DNA from: Heligmosomoides polygyrus polygyrus
Taxonomy: Eukaryota; Nematoda; Chromadorea; Rhabditida; Heligmosomidae
Assembly: GCA_947396885.1 (NCBI GenBank)
Contig: OX377202.1
Coordinates: 105,584,198 to 105,648,197 of the forward strand
Reading direction: 5' to 3'
Length of the DNA: 64,000 nt
A program made the position numbers and the translations under genes. The notes under the pieces are model-generated. The model saw only the letters and a list, made by a program, of their open reading frames with translations. It ran no database searches and was not told the DNA's origin. Shown piece by piece: positions 41,489 to 55,200 of this stretch (position 1 is the first letter of the stretch; every line of letters begins with the position of its first letter).

Positions 41489-44400
41489 GTTTCCGGGTAG
41501 GGTGCTGCTCGGCCTTTAATCCCTGTGTCCCGTGGTTTGGGGAAGCAGCGGCAGCATCGGCCATGTCGACCTTGGCGCAGTTGTCGGCGGCCGGGTCACT
41601 CAAAGGAGTCGCCGATTTCTTTCTTCCGTTTTTTCAGACCGATCGACGAGCGTGAGAGCAAAGAGATCTACACCACATGCCCAATCGACCCCAGCGAGCC
41701 GCATTTCGACAAGATCCTCATCGCTAACAGAGGTTGGAGAACCTTAGCGTTGAAGGTTTTCTTGTGGTTCTGTTTTTGCCACAGAAATGATGCAAAGAAG
41801 TGTTCTAGTTTGATATAAAAGTCGACGAAAAAGCAAGGAGATAGCTGCTCCTTATAAGATCCAGCAGCGACGGTGAGCTGTAATCGGGTCCTGCAGCGAT
41901 TTCCCTGATTGGCTGTACAGCCCACCACAAGTTGCTCGTGTGGGGAGTTTGAAAATTCAAGCGAAAAATTCTCCCTATGTGATTCGCCTTAGAAAAGCGT
42001 TTTATTTTCACACTTCTCTATACCTATGAGACCTATGGGAGGTCTTTATACCTATTTTTGTTTATACCTTCTTTATACCTTCGTGCACGACATCGGCGAC
42101 GGCGACGCGTTTACGGCTCGATCAATTGAGGCTCGTTTACACATCGACGCCGAGCGACGCGACGCCACGTATTGTGGCCATATTGATCAAACTACGCTGT
42201 CGATCGATTTGACCACCGTATATGCCGTCTCGTCGCTCGGCGTCGGAAGTATAAACGGACCTTTAGCCACTATACATGGTATAGCGTCGTCAGGCGTCGG
42301 AGTATAAACGATATTTAAAGAAGTATCTTCCTTTATTCCGTCACTTGTGCACGAAGGAACGTTGTAAGTACACTGTAGCGTGATAGTGAGACGTTTTCCT
42401 AGTCGGGTGAGGGAGGACATAATTGTGCGAAAAAGGCTTCAAAAATAATGTAACCGGCGACTAATAGCATATTCGTAGTCTGTAACGGCAGCGACTTCCC
42501 CGCCTGAAGAAGACAGGGTCCATACTTCAGTCGCTGTGCTGCGCAACAGTATAATAATGACCTATATCGATTGAGCGCGCGACCTAATTACTCACGCTAG
42601 CGCGCCCCGCGCCAATCGAAGTGTAAACTATGCTCAAGCTACAGATATCGATTTTTGTCGCGCGATCGCTCGTCTCTAATTGATTTACAAGATTTTCCGA
42701 TGTGCCGCTGGAACAAAAGGTAATATTCCGCAGTCGCTGCCTTACAGCCTATGAGCGTCGCTTAAACTTCCAAAGATAGCTTGCCTATAATGAGTTGTTC
42801 TTCAAGCCGGGCTGTTTTTCGCAGGATCAGATGATCGCTGCGGGACCAGGAGAACGCTCAGCCTGCCCTAGTCAATGAGAAGAGGCCATCGATTATGCAA
42901 TTTGCTTACATTTTCCGCTTCTTTGGCATTTCATGGGTTTTTAGGCTTAGGTTTATTAGCCATTCTGCATGTGCTTCTCGTGATTATCAGTGAGTCTCTC
43001 TTCTTTTTGTTTGTTGACTGTTCTACGCGACGAAAACGAAAAAAGAAAACGCAAATTAAACAGAGAAGTCGAGAAACTTTCGAGAAACACGAAGCCTCAC
43101 CACTTTGGTCGGGCTAGGCGGGAGTTGTCGTGGTTGGTCCCGCCACGATCGCCTGAGATTGTACGAAACAGCCCAGTTTAGCGGAAATCTCGCCGCTTCC
43201 CATGGAATTTTAGTCAAGATCTCTGCAATAGGTTTTTATCGGGAATCAGAAGTTCTCCTTAATGCCTTCAAAACAACAATATCGATCCCCCGCGCTGCCT
43301 AATCGATAACGGTGTGTGGTGCTTAAGGGCCAGTACCGAGTTCGCGACAACAGCGATCGGTGGTCCAGCAAGCAAAGCATACATATCGATTTTTGCCGAG
43401 GAATTAATCGATTTGCAACTCTTGGTAGGTTAATCAGTCATGGACTATGAACTATGAACTATAGCTTAACTCAAAATTACCAAAGCCGTTTTTTGCCTTC
43501 TTAAGCTGCTGTGTCATACCACTTGAGGACAGTTATCTCGCCTAAGAACCGTCCCTTGACGGTGTGGCGTTGTAGCAATTAATATCGATCGCTTGCGCGG
43601 CCTAATCGATGTTGGTACCTTCGTAACACCGCACTGCCAAGGGACTGAAGTATAAATACCGCCTAAGTACCTGTGTCTATGCTTCAGACGCTTTTTCATT
43701 TTTTCGCACACGTTAAAGTTACCGATATCGATTGGTCCGCGAAGTGGATCAATGCCATTATACCGCTCAAAGGCCGAAGTATAAACCGTGTGCGATACTT
43801 TGGCATTGTAAATTTCTCCTAAATTTGCACATTTTTCTCTCCGAAAATCTGTCGTTTACATTTATTGATCGGTTTTTCCTTCTTTTTGCTTCCTTTTCTC
43901 GTTGTAAATGTATGTTTAGCGCTTTCGCTCACCTATATTACGTATTCTGCTAGGGGTTTTAGATCGCCAACAGTTGGTGAGGGCAGGGCAGTCAATGACA
44001 AAAACAAGAAGACGCACTTTGCTACTAGCGTACAGAGAACGACGAAAACGTGCAGAATGTGGGAAGTATTTGAAGCAAGCAGTTTAAGAGGCTATTTTCT
44101 CAGTAGGAAACACTTATTTTCTTGGTTTTAGTTTCTATCTAGCTACCGCATACCGTGTAAACAGTCATATCAACGTACGTTGTTGCGTGACACGATTTTT
44201 CACTCGACGCAATCGATATCGATTTTTCTCATGCGTCACCGCCGCGCGGTTTCTTAAGCATAAACCACGATACGAGTGACTAATTTGGGCTGTCTGCAGC
44301 GGTTTTCTATGCCGAGAAAATCACTGTGGTTGTTCTCAGCGGAGTAGCAGCTGCTCGCCGAAGTTGACGGCAAACAGCATTCCGTGCAGCTCGCAATGAT

Positions 44401-47400
44401 TTACGTTCGACAACGCTGTAAAGGTCTATGTGAGAACCCCGAAGGGGTGTGTCGAGGTCCGGAAAATTGGTTTTTGAGCATCTTTCTGGTATATCAAATG
44501 CTTTTAAAGGCTTGGCACATGATGTAGAGGACCTTTATGAAGGGTTGAGCTCAGAGGGAACTCTTTAGGCTCGACTGTGGGCGTTAGAACGTGCTGTATT
44601 CGAACCTAAATGCTTCTGAATTTCAGGGAATAGATCCCTAATCAGCAAGTGAACCCCGATTTCTTGTGAAGCGCTGCCTCAAGAATTACCTCTAATCGGA
44701 AGATTCCGCTTCACCATCACTTTATGAAGGACACTAACCAAGCCTACTGTTAGAATTGATTGCGGAAGGCCGTCTGCAACCCCATGTGATTTCTGAGCAG
44801 CTGACGTCGCAAACTGCGTTTTCCTCGTCAACAGCAGTGATGTTCTTGAAGTAGGAATCTCTTGGCTCAGTTGAATGGGAAGAATGAGGGTTCAGATTAC
44901 GTTCAACGACATTTCTTCTGAATAGACCGCTTTTGGGATAAATATTACACTTTGGACTATCCTAGTCGGGGGGGGGGGGGGGAGGGGGGATAATCTTAAG
45001 ATGCACCAGGTGAAGCTCTCATGCAGCAGTGTTATGTGACTCCCCCCCCCCCCCCCCTTCCCACTAGGATACATCCTGGAGTCGGATTCATCAACATCTT
45101 GCATGACTTCACAGCGGAAAACTCAGATAACGCGGCTTACCACTTACCACGTCGCTTCCGGTCCCTGGACATCCGAGGTTCTAGGTGTTGTTTTTTCTTT
45201 CTTCAGAAAGTGGATGCTTATGTAAAATGGTGGACGCTTCTGCTAACTGTTTACTATTTTCCCACCACTGCTTCACTACGCGTCGCGGTTGCGCTGCGTG
45301 TACGCGCTTCGTTCCTTGATACATATACTCCGGTTTATACTCTGACGCTGAGCGACGAGATGTTATTTATGGTGGCCAATTGATTGAGTGGTTGATCGAT
45401 TTGATCACTATGCATGCCATCGCGTTGTTCACTGTTGAAAGCATAGGAGCCTATGGACCTATCTCTTGGCACGGCGTCTAGGTGTCGTTGGGAGTTTTTT
45501 TTTTCAAATCAAAGGCGACGACTGTTGCCTGCTGTTCTTTGGAATGTTTTATAGCTCCAGCAAAAGCAGTAAAGCAACAAAATTGAAGCGCCGAGCTGGT
45601 GCACCTGCTCCACCGAGAAAACGCACGCGCTACGCGACCGCAGCGCACGGTACTGAGGGCCTGCTTATAGTCCGAGGAACGATCGATCTCGAAAGAATGT
45701 GTATCGATTTTTGTCCAATGATCGCTCGGCATTAATCGATTCGTATTTTTTGCACGGGCAGCTAAGTTTCTCCTTCTGTACACCATGAAAAGGCTTTGAA
45801 GGGCTATGGAATAGCGATCCTGATGTTTTTCAGAGCATGTTTCAAATATGAAGCTTTCAGTAAGACATTTCTCACGCATTTAACATGCTGAATAGCCTAC
45901 ACCGCCTTCGAACAGGTTTTTTTCTGGCTTATGAGTGAAGACCTTCGATTCGCTGATAAGTCAATTGGTCGTTCAGACGATATGGCGCCTCGAGAGCGAA
46001 TCGCTCGCTGAGACTAAAAGTTAAGAGGAAGAATGCCTCTCGGTCGAAGCTTTAGAGGAACTCCTGTCATAAGGGAAACTCCTAGCGCCTTTATCACTTT
46101 GACCGATAGTTTATACATAAGTAGTCGGACACGGAGGTCGCCGCTATCGATTAGGCAACGCGAGCAATCGATATTGATTGACCTCCGTTCCCGCACCGCG
46201 CAACTGAAGTACAAACCCTGTTGTAGGCATTTTAGTTAAGGCGGGATAATTAAGATTCGGAATACCTTGAGGCTTCCCCTAGTCTAGTAGGGATTTTGTA
46301 AGAAAAAAGCCACATTCCTGAGCATTTCTTGAGAAGCTGCTAGTAAGGAACATCTTGCCGACAATTTCAGGAGAGATCGCATGTCGAGTGATCAAGACGG
46401 CCCGTGCGATGGGCATCAAGACGGTGGCGGTGCACTCGGACGTCGACTCGGGATCGCTGCATGTGAAACTGGCTGATGAAGCCGTGTGCATCGGTACGGC
46501 CCCGACTAGTGAGTCGTATCTTCGCGCGGATAGGATTCTGGAAGCCGTCAAGCAGACTGGAGCTCAGGCGGTAAGGATTTCGTGACACTAGGCGCTGTTT
46601 ATACTTATTGTCGCCGTGGGGCAGGACTGTGTGGAAACCAGCGATATCGATTACGCGGCGCAGCGGGTCGATATTGCCGGCTTTTGTTGCGCTGGGCCGC
46701 GTGGCATCTGAAGTATAGACCCTTTAAATGTGGCGCTCACCCTCTCTTTCAGGTGCATCCCGGCTACGGATTCTTGTCCGAGAACACGAAATTCGCCGCC
46801 GCGCTCGAGCAGCACGGTGCCAAGTTCATCGGTCCGAACTCGAAGGCCATCCTCGACATGGGAGACAAGATTCACTCGAAGGAAGTCGCCGCCCAGGCTA
46901 AGGTACGTTTCTAGTCGATGCACAGCAAAAAGTGCTGCAGCGTTGCCCTTTTGTTTGTCAGTCTCAGAGGGGCGCAACTGGCTTGGGGCGTGCCCAAAGT
47001 GTACTTCAGCCAATAGGATCCACTAGACGCAAAGAATTGATTGTTTCAGGTGAACATGATTCCTGGATACGATGGCGAGATCAAGGACGAGGATATGTGC
47101 ATCAAAGTGAGGAGAAATTCAGCTAATTTAAACTATTACCGCCTGTGACTCATGCTCTATATCAGACATCTTAGGGCCCGTTTATACTTCGACGCCGAGC
47201 GACGCGACGCTCAATCAATACGGCCACCAATCAATGTGGCGTCGCGTCGCTCGTCATCGAATTATAACGGGGGCCTTATGCATAGTTTATGCTTGACGTC
47301 GCCGCGTTAGGAGAATATTGATTAGACTGTTAGAAAATCAATATCGATTGCATAAGGCCTTTAATAGTCCGCGTGGCAGCAACACACATCGCACAGGGAG

Positions 47401-50400
47401 AACATCTCCATGAAACAATGCAGCAAGCTCTTGACAGAAAAATCGATACACATGCTTTGCTCAGGCAGCTCGAATCGCGGAGCATGAACATGCCCTAAGG
47501 CGTCAATGTCGACTCATCTGAAGACCAACCGGCAGTACTGTTCGAAGCCGATTTTTCTTCTCATGGGCTCTTTTGCAGACGTAATAGTACGAATACCACC
47601 CATGGGTGCTGTTCATACACTGTTACTGACCGAGTAGTGCGCGCAGAGCATGTATATCGATTTTTGTCGCGCAGTGAAACCGATGATAGTAGATTCGTAC
47701 GTCGCTTTTCACGGGCGACTCGATCGCTGTCCTCGCGCACTATGAACATACCCATATCGATCGAGCGCATTGTTTAATCAATATAGTCGGTAGTCTTGCT
47801 ACGGCGTAACGAATTGGGCGGGATATATGCTTAAGTCGCCGGGCGAACCTTACGAGCGCTACCAGTATCGATCGTCTCCGCCACCCAATCGATATTGCTA
47901 GCTTCCATGAGGGGCAAGGAACGGCTAACAAACCATTGAACTGCATGTACCGCTAACACAGCAATAGAGAGCTTCATAGTAAAGATTGCAGCGGAGATTT
48001 AGGAGTGGTCGTTAACGTGGCCTACATTGGGGGGGGGGGGGGAGGTGGGGACGCGCCTGCCAATCACAACCAATCTGGACTTCGTTTTCACGCGTTTCGC
48101 ATGGCACGTACCTTCGATACGGCCTGGTTAGACCGATGCGTCCCCGTTACTGAATGGAGGCCACATAAACGACTAGTTCATTTCAATTAAATTTGATGAA
48201 CTGCTCCATTACCGCTGAGCCACACCCCACATTTGTACTATTCGTCGACGATCTCATGTAAATAATTCCGATCACCAATCCGGCGTGTGTGACCTCGACG
48301 CGCGCAATTCAAACTTCGCGTTCGATTAGAGCGCGCTAACCGGAAAATGCGCAAAAAACGCCTCAAAGTTGTCTAATTGTCGACCCCCCCCCCCAAATCT
48401 CAGATAGCCAGTTGAAATGCAACAATGGCACAATGCAGGAGAATCGAACCCCCGACCTCCTTCGCATGAAGCAACGCCACTATCCACTGCACCAGATCCG
48501 CTTGCCGCTAGTGCCATCGCGAGCGTACTAGACATCGCAACGCGTGAGTGAGTGGAGCACCTTGAGGCCTAGCGTGCTGTAATCGAACACCGAGTTTAAA
48601 CTGCGCGCGAAGCGGTCACACACGCCGGATTGATGGTCGGAATTTACATGAGATGTTCGTCGACAATATAGGGAAGGTAGATATTGATTAGACAACGTGA
48701 ATGATCGATACCCCGGCGACAAATGTCTTGTTTATAGTCCGCGACTGCAGCTGCGGGGCGCTTTCACGCGCACCAACGCACCCAAATAGGTTAATGCTGA
48801 GCAGTAGTACTTTCAAAAAATCGATATGTATATATTGCCTAGACGGTCAGTGGCTACTGTAATGAACGGGCCCCAATGGTTTACTTATAACTAATCTCCT
48901 ACTGCCGTTCGAATTACTGACTGATGTGCAGGTTTGCGGGAACTGTAGCGTGCGGTTGCTGCCGTTGCTTCCTGGAACGCGTCGGCGTCCACGTGGACAT
49001 TCGATCGATGCGTAATCCTCACTGAGCAACGAGAACGGTTTGGGCACGAACAGCTTGGATGGGTCTTACCAGGAAACTATCTCAACAGTAGGTCGGAACG
49101 GCCAATGTGTTGTATATGGGCAGAATCGCCTCTCACTGGGAAACAAGAAAATGTAAATATCCCGACCCCAATACAACACTGCGCAGAGTTAGGGACGACA
49201 GAAGTTGGGCCGCTGGAGGCGTTAGCCCTATGCCTGCACGCGAATGGCGGGCTCGAGTTGGCTGGAAACAGTGATCGCGGGGATTACTCCGCCCCTCTAC
49301 GCACTTTGTCACCATCGCTCGCTCGTCATCGCAGTTTCCAGCCAAGTTGAGCCCGCTCTCCGCCTCCAGGCATAGGACTAACGCAGCCAACGGCCCAACT
49401 TCCGTCGTCCCTAACTCTATGCAGAGTTGTATTGGGGTCGAGATATTTGCGTTTTGTTGCTTCCCAGAGAGAGGCGATTCTGCACATATACAACACATGG
49501 GCCGTTCTGACCTACCGTTGAGATAGTTTCCTGGTTAGGCGCCTTTTATACTCCCGTCGCGGCGCGGCGCGTCAATTTGGGGAGCGGCGCGGCCAGTCGC
49601 GCCGCGCCCCGAATTTGACGCGCCGCTGCGCGATTGCAGTTAGATAGGGGAGCGTCAGCGACACGCGGCCACGAGCACTACGGACTGTGCTCCGAAAACG
49701 GTCCATGAGTCATTGAGGGAGCAAGACAGAAAGGATTCGTCTGCCTGATCAGCGCAATGCATCTTGTCAATGTTTGTCGTGGGATTCCTATGGGGAGCGA
49801 CGAATCCTCTCTTAAGCCTGGAGTCGAAGTCGTTCGCTCAACCTACGACTGAAATTGGTGAGTATGGTATTGAGTTGAATCCACTGCAATGCAAACGGCA
49901 CTAAACCACTCCTTATTTTGCGATATGTGCAGGTCCAAAAGTAAAACTGCTGGAAGGTACTCATCGTCGATAACCACTCAAAATTCTTTCTCATATGGCC
50001 ATTCTGGGGTCGCTGTGTACTAAGCATATCTTTATCGTGGTATATGAAACTTCGTGAATGTCTACAGATCTCCATTCTCTTCCTAGGTTACAGAAGGTAC
50101 GGGCTAAGGTTATGGTCACCGATTTCGCCCAAACTTCCTAATCATGCAAACCTAGTAATCGCCTGTAACATCAAAAAAAAAACGATGCCAGATTCGTGAT
50201 CAGCACCCTAAATACCCCCTCCTCCTTCCCAATAGGAAAAGTTTGGTCGAAAAGGTGAAATCTCCCACCCTACACAGAGTCTGCCGCGGCTGATCGCGCC
50301 GCGCCACGCCCTTCCCCTCAGCGGCACGATTCGCCGAATACCGTAACCCAAAATTCCGTCAAGTGTGGTGTTTTGCGGCGGCGGAGTATAGAAGCGATGC

Positions 50401-52166
50401 GGCGCCGCCTCGCGGCGCGAAAAATCGATAGCTATGCCGACCATCACGCCGCGCCGCGGGGCGGCGCAAGTATAAAAGGCGCCTTACCCATCCTAGAGGT
50501 GTTTGTACGCTTGCGCGTGCAATGACAAAAACGAGCTCCGATGACAAAGGATTGGGTGATGTGCAGGTTTTGAGGCTACTGTAGTAATCGCGCGGAGACA
50601 TTCAAACGGCAGTAGTGGGTGAGTTATAATTGCTTTCGGCGCCAATCACTGTCAAGACCGGCAGCAAGGCGCTGTTCATAGATCGACGTCGAGCGACGAG
50701 ATGGCATCTGTAGTGGCCAGATCGATTACAGGCCCAAGCCTCGTTTATACTTCGACGCCGAGCAACGCAACGCCTCGTATGGTGGCCACGTACTGATTGA
50801 GCGACGCAATCGATTAATGTCGCCACTTTACATCCGTCGCGTCGCTCGGCGTCGGAAGTATAAACGGGGCCTAATACACGTTTTCAAGGTCGCCAACGAC
50901 ATTGGATATCCGGTGATGATCAAGGCGTCGGCCGGTGGTGGTGGAAAAGGAATGCGTATCGCCTGGAACGACAAGGAGGCTCGCGAGGGCTATAGGTGAG
51001 CCATTTCTAGCTCTATTTAGCTCGTTGTCAGCTCCGTTAGGGTACAATATCGATGCTACGCGCGGCTAATCGATATTTGTGTTCATACTACCACGCAGCG
51101 CGGCGACATGAGTATAAACATTCTCCTAAATTGTGCTCTCTCTTCAGATTGTCCAAGCAAGAGGCCAAGTCGTCGTTTGGTGATGATCGTATGCTGGTCG
51201 AGAAGTACATTGATAATCCACGACATATTGAGATGCAGGTCAGATTTTTAAGGTCTTCTGTGCCATATAAGGCCTTAGCGACCGTTTATACTTCAAAGCC
51301 GTGCGACGCGAACGCCACGTATTGTGGCCACATTGATCGAGCCACGCGAGCGATCAATTTGGCCGCTATGCATGCCATCGCTTCGCTTGGCGTCGGAAGT
51401 ATAAACGGGGCCTTAGGCGTTCCACGAGCCATTTTTTTTCAGGTTCTCTGTGATAAGCACGGCAATGCGATATGGCTGAACGAGCGTGAGTGCTCGATCC
51501 AGCGTAGGAACCAAAAAGTGATTGAAGAGGCACCGAGTAGCTTCGTTCATCCGGAGATGCGACGCAAAATGGGAGAACAAGGTCCGTTCGCTTCGGCTTC
51601 GCTTCTGATCTCCTCCACGTCCAATTCCGATTACAGCATGTTCTCTGGCGCTGGCTGTAGGCTACGACTCGGCCGGAACCGTGGAATTTCTCGTCGACTC
51701 GAAGAAGAACTTCTACTTCCTCGAGATGAACACACGTCTTCAGGTCTGGCAACCAGCGGCGCCATTCCCCAGCGGTGTCCACGCAATGCTCCGGGTGCTT
51801 CTAGGTAGAGCATCCGATCACGGAGGGCATCACCGGCCTCGACATCGTGCAGCAAATGCTTCGAATCTCCTACGGACACAAGCTTCCCCTCACCCAGGAC
51901 CAGGTCCCGCTGAGAGGATGGGCGTTCGAGTGCAGAGTCTACGCTGAGGTGAGCTTTTCGTAGAGATACGTAGGCTAAACGAGCTGTACGATAAGTGATC
52001 TGTTCCCTACTGTGTTCAAGAGCTAATTCGTCCGTGTGTCTGTATGTCCGTCCACGCAAAAATGATGGCCGGTGGAAAGAACAACTGAGAAACGGCAATT
52101 GGCCATTCCATATGCTCAATTATCAGTATTTATTCACTTAATTATCTTATTATTTCGGTAAATTAC

Positions 52167-52218
<52 letters not shown>

Positions 52219-55200
52219 TTATTATTAATCGCACGTTTTTTATATAGGAGCACTTTTGCTTATTTCACGTTTTTTGTTGTTTTATTTTTGTCTTCAACCT
52301 TCACTTGTGCCTATATAACATATCAATATATAAAAGAATAACTGCAGAACTCTAAAGCGAATTCTCGGTGAAGACATCAGTCTTCACCCGCCAATCGTTC
52401 CCCCGTCCGTGCGTCCTCGCGTGCATCCCATCACCCAGGAGTGAAACAACTCATGTTCCAAAGCCCGTAACCCTAACGGCATAACCTAGGCCACGTTCGG
52501 TGTTAAGTAGATAAGTCGATAAATCCTACACTAATCAATGTCGATCGATAGCTATTGATTCGGTTTCGCTCGAGGACCTGTGCATGGCTCGCTAATGACC
52601 TCCCTGCCGGACGAAGCATATGTATCGATTTCTGCGGGAGATCGCTATGATACTATCGATTCGAACGCTTTGGAACAATGAGCAGACCTCTGAGCGGAAC
52701 GAAATCGATTGCTACAAATCGATATTGATTGGTATAGAAGGCATCGATAGCCTGTTTAGTTCCAAACGCAGCGTAGGTCTGGTTAGGACTAGGAACCTAC
52801 TAGATCCATGAGTTATTTCTCTGTTGAGTGACAGGACGCACGCTAGGACAAACGGACAGAGCCTACTACTGGCCTAGTACAGTAATTGATCGTCGTTGTT
52901 CAGATTTCTGCCCACCGGCCATCATTTTTGCTCGGACATGCATACAGACAAACAGTCGGACCAACTTATATAGAATGACGCGCTGGTCGTGGGCCCGTGC
53001 AGTGGTCTATTCTCGCGATCTCCAGATCGAGCGAACGACTAGCTTTTGGCGAAGATCGATAATGTCGATCGATACTGATTAGTAGATCAATATTTTCGCT
53101 TTCTCTGAAACAGTTTCAGCAACTTTTATACCATATTTCTGAAAATGGAATGTACCGATCGGTTACCGCATGTAGAGAAATCTGTTGAGCGGCCACTAAT
53201 TTTGCGCCGATGCACGGAAGTATGCACAGGCAATCGGGGAGATTAGCAGTAAGGGGCCGTTCATATTTCAGTGCACGCGATACAGTTATCCAGGTAGTAA
53301 TCGTCGGTTCTTCAGTAGACGTGAATATTGATCGATATTGATTTGCATGGGCTATAGGAACGCTCGTAGTTATGGACGCATGGACGGATTAATTGATCTA
53401 GCGGCGCTATGGGGTACACACGCGCTGAAGACATGGGGCGTGGGGGGGGGTGCTGGGTGATTTTTGAGGATTTCACGCAATTTTTTAATATTTTTTCGCG
53501 AATTCCATGTCATGTCGCAGGCGGTCAAGTATGAACGGATCCAGTCTAGACGGGGTTAAGTTGGATGTATCATAAAGGCCCGCTTATACTTCCGACGCCG
53601 AGCGACGCGACGCCATGTATAGTGGCCAAATTGATCGATCGCATCGCTCGATCAATGTGGCCACTATACATGCCGTCGCGTCGCTCGGCGTCGGAAGTAT
53701 AAATGGGCCCTAATGCTCTTCAAACTGCTACGCTTCGTTGCGTAACTTTTTTATAACCTCTTGTAGCCCTTCTTCTTTACCATCTGGGTGTAAAAACTGA
53801 CTTCAATAAGGTTTAGGATCCGTACAAAGGCTTCGGATTGCCGTCAATTGGTCGTCTGTCCAAGTACGTTGAACCGCGTCACGTTCCCGGTGTGCGATGT
53901 GATTCCGGTATTCGTGAGGGCTCTGAGATCTCCATCTACTATGATCCACTTATCTGCAAGGTCAGCGGTGTGATTTTTTTGGGCCATCTGTCGGCAGCTC
54001 TGTCGGAGCTTATACTTTCCAGCTCGTCACACATGGCGATGATCGTCAACAAGCGCTTGATCGCATGGTGACAGCGCTGGACAACTACGTCATCCGAGGA
54101 GTAAGTGCATCAGATTATCGATTAGACCGCTTGGCGGATCGATATTTGCGGTTTTTGCGCGACGCGTGAAGTATAAACGCTGCTTATGTCTTCGTTAAGG
54201 TCACCAACAACATCCCTCTGCTTCGCGATATCTGCCAGGAGGAGCGATTCCGATCCGGCAACATTACCACGAAGTAAGTCGGCTGTGAAATTTAAAGTAT
54301 TCGCCGCAAGTTCACCCGCAGTTGACGGCTGTGGTGCTCCGTAAGCACCGAAGTTTCCAGATACCTACCGGAGACGTATCCAGAAGGCTTCCAAGGTGCG
54401 ACGCTCGACGAGAAAGAAGAGGAGACCGTGGTCGCAATCGCATCGGCTCTCAATGCTCGCAAACTCGCACGTGCCAACAGATACCTGAATCACAGCCGTC
54501 AGACGTCGACCGTCTCAGATCCGTTCAAGAAGGATTACCAGTAAGTGCTCCTCGCTGCCCTCATCTGATTTCTTCCCTCACGGCTGACGCTATCCGTTGC
54601 AGTTTTACCGCTCAGCTTCCGGCTTTGAACGGCGAGAAGCGAATGATCCACAAGGTTAAAGTGCATTTCAAGGACGGAAATGAAGACAAGGCAGTGGTAG
54701 GTGTTAAGCGAGGTTTATACTTTAGTCGACGCTGCAGCGCCACAGCCACCGTATCGATTAGGCAGCGCGGCGGAACGATATTGGTGGCGTTTGTTTAAAG
54801 ACCTGGTGGCAGATTTCGATGGTAATCGATCCATATGGGTCGTTAGATGACCATCATTTTCGCGAAATTCAAATGTAACGGCCTGTTCATACTTCGCGAC
54901 GGGAGCGGCGGCAGAGGCGGGAGCAATAGAACGAAGGATACGTATCGATCAGTGCGTTGCATGGGAAAAATCGATAGGTATGCCTTGCTCTGTCGCTGCT
55001 GTCGCTGCCGTCGCTCCCATGGCGAAGTATGAGCAGGCGCTAAAACGTGGAATCGTCGTAAAAATCAATAATATCGATCTATACCGGTTTGGCAATCGAT
55101 ATGTCGACAATCGATTTGTCATTGTAAGAAGTCGCCAACTAGCCAGCCGTCACATTCGCATGATTCCCAACGAAAGGTTGAAACTCGGCACTAGTCGATA

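Larger units (their letters stand above)
47107..50888. repeat. pcca-1 intron 5: 3.8 kb of nested repeats
   Basis: Insertions include a GTTTATACTTCG MITE at 47171-47278 (TTA on both flanks), a GTTCATAC-type hairpin at 47605-47755, a GGATATATGCTTAAGTCGCC hairpin at 47815-47925, a TACTAGTCG-family MITE at 48005-48182, fold-back elements at 48239-48668 and 49069-49534, a GC-rich palindrome from 49537, a CAAACGGCAGTAG repeat near 50540-50630 and a GTTTATACTTCG MITE at 50737-50872. No exon-like sequence is left between them. Confidence 0.65.

Noticed and set aside
42875..43181. A possible small membrane protein in pcca-1 intron 2
   Set aside because: There is one hydrophobic run and a basic tail but no homolog, no splice or polyadenylation signals, and an equally open second frame. 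It is mentioned within the intron entry only.
45478..45879. Overlapping frames in pcca-1 intron 2 with basic sequence
   Set aside because: Both strands are open, there is a degraded MITE in the middle and no splice sites or domain.
49105..49498. Two overlapping, similar frames beginning M-C-C-I-(W/C)-A-E-S-P-L on opposite strands
   Set aside because: They are the same sequence read in the two arms of one fold-back MITE, inside a pcca-1 intron.
51366..52119. Minus-strand frames of 138 and 162 codons opposite pcca-1 exons 8-10
   Set aside because: They are antisense shadows of conserved carboxylase exons, whose plus-strand reading is certain.
54292..54477. Minus-strand Ala/Ser-rich frame
   Set aside because: Antisense shadow of pcca-1 exon 14.
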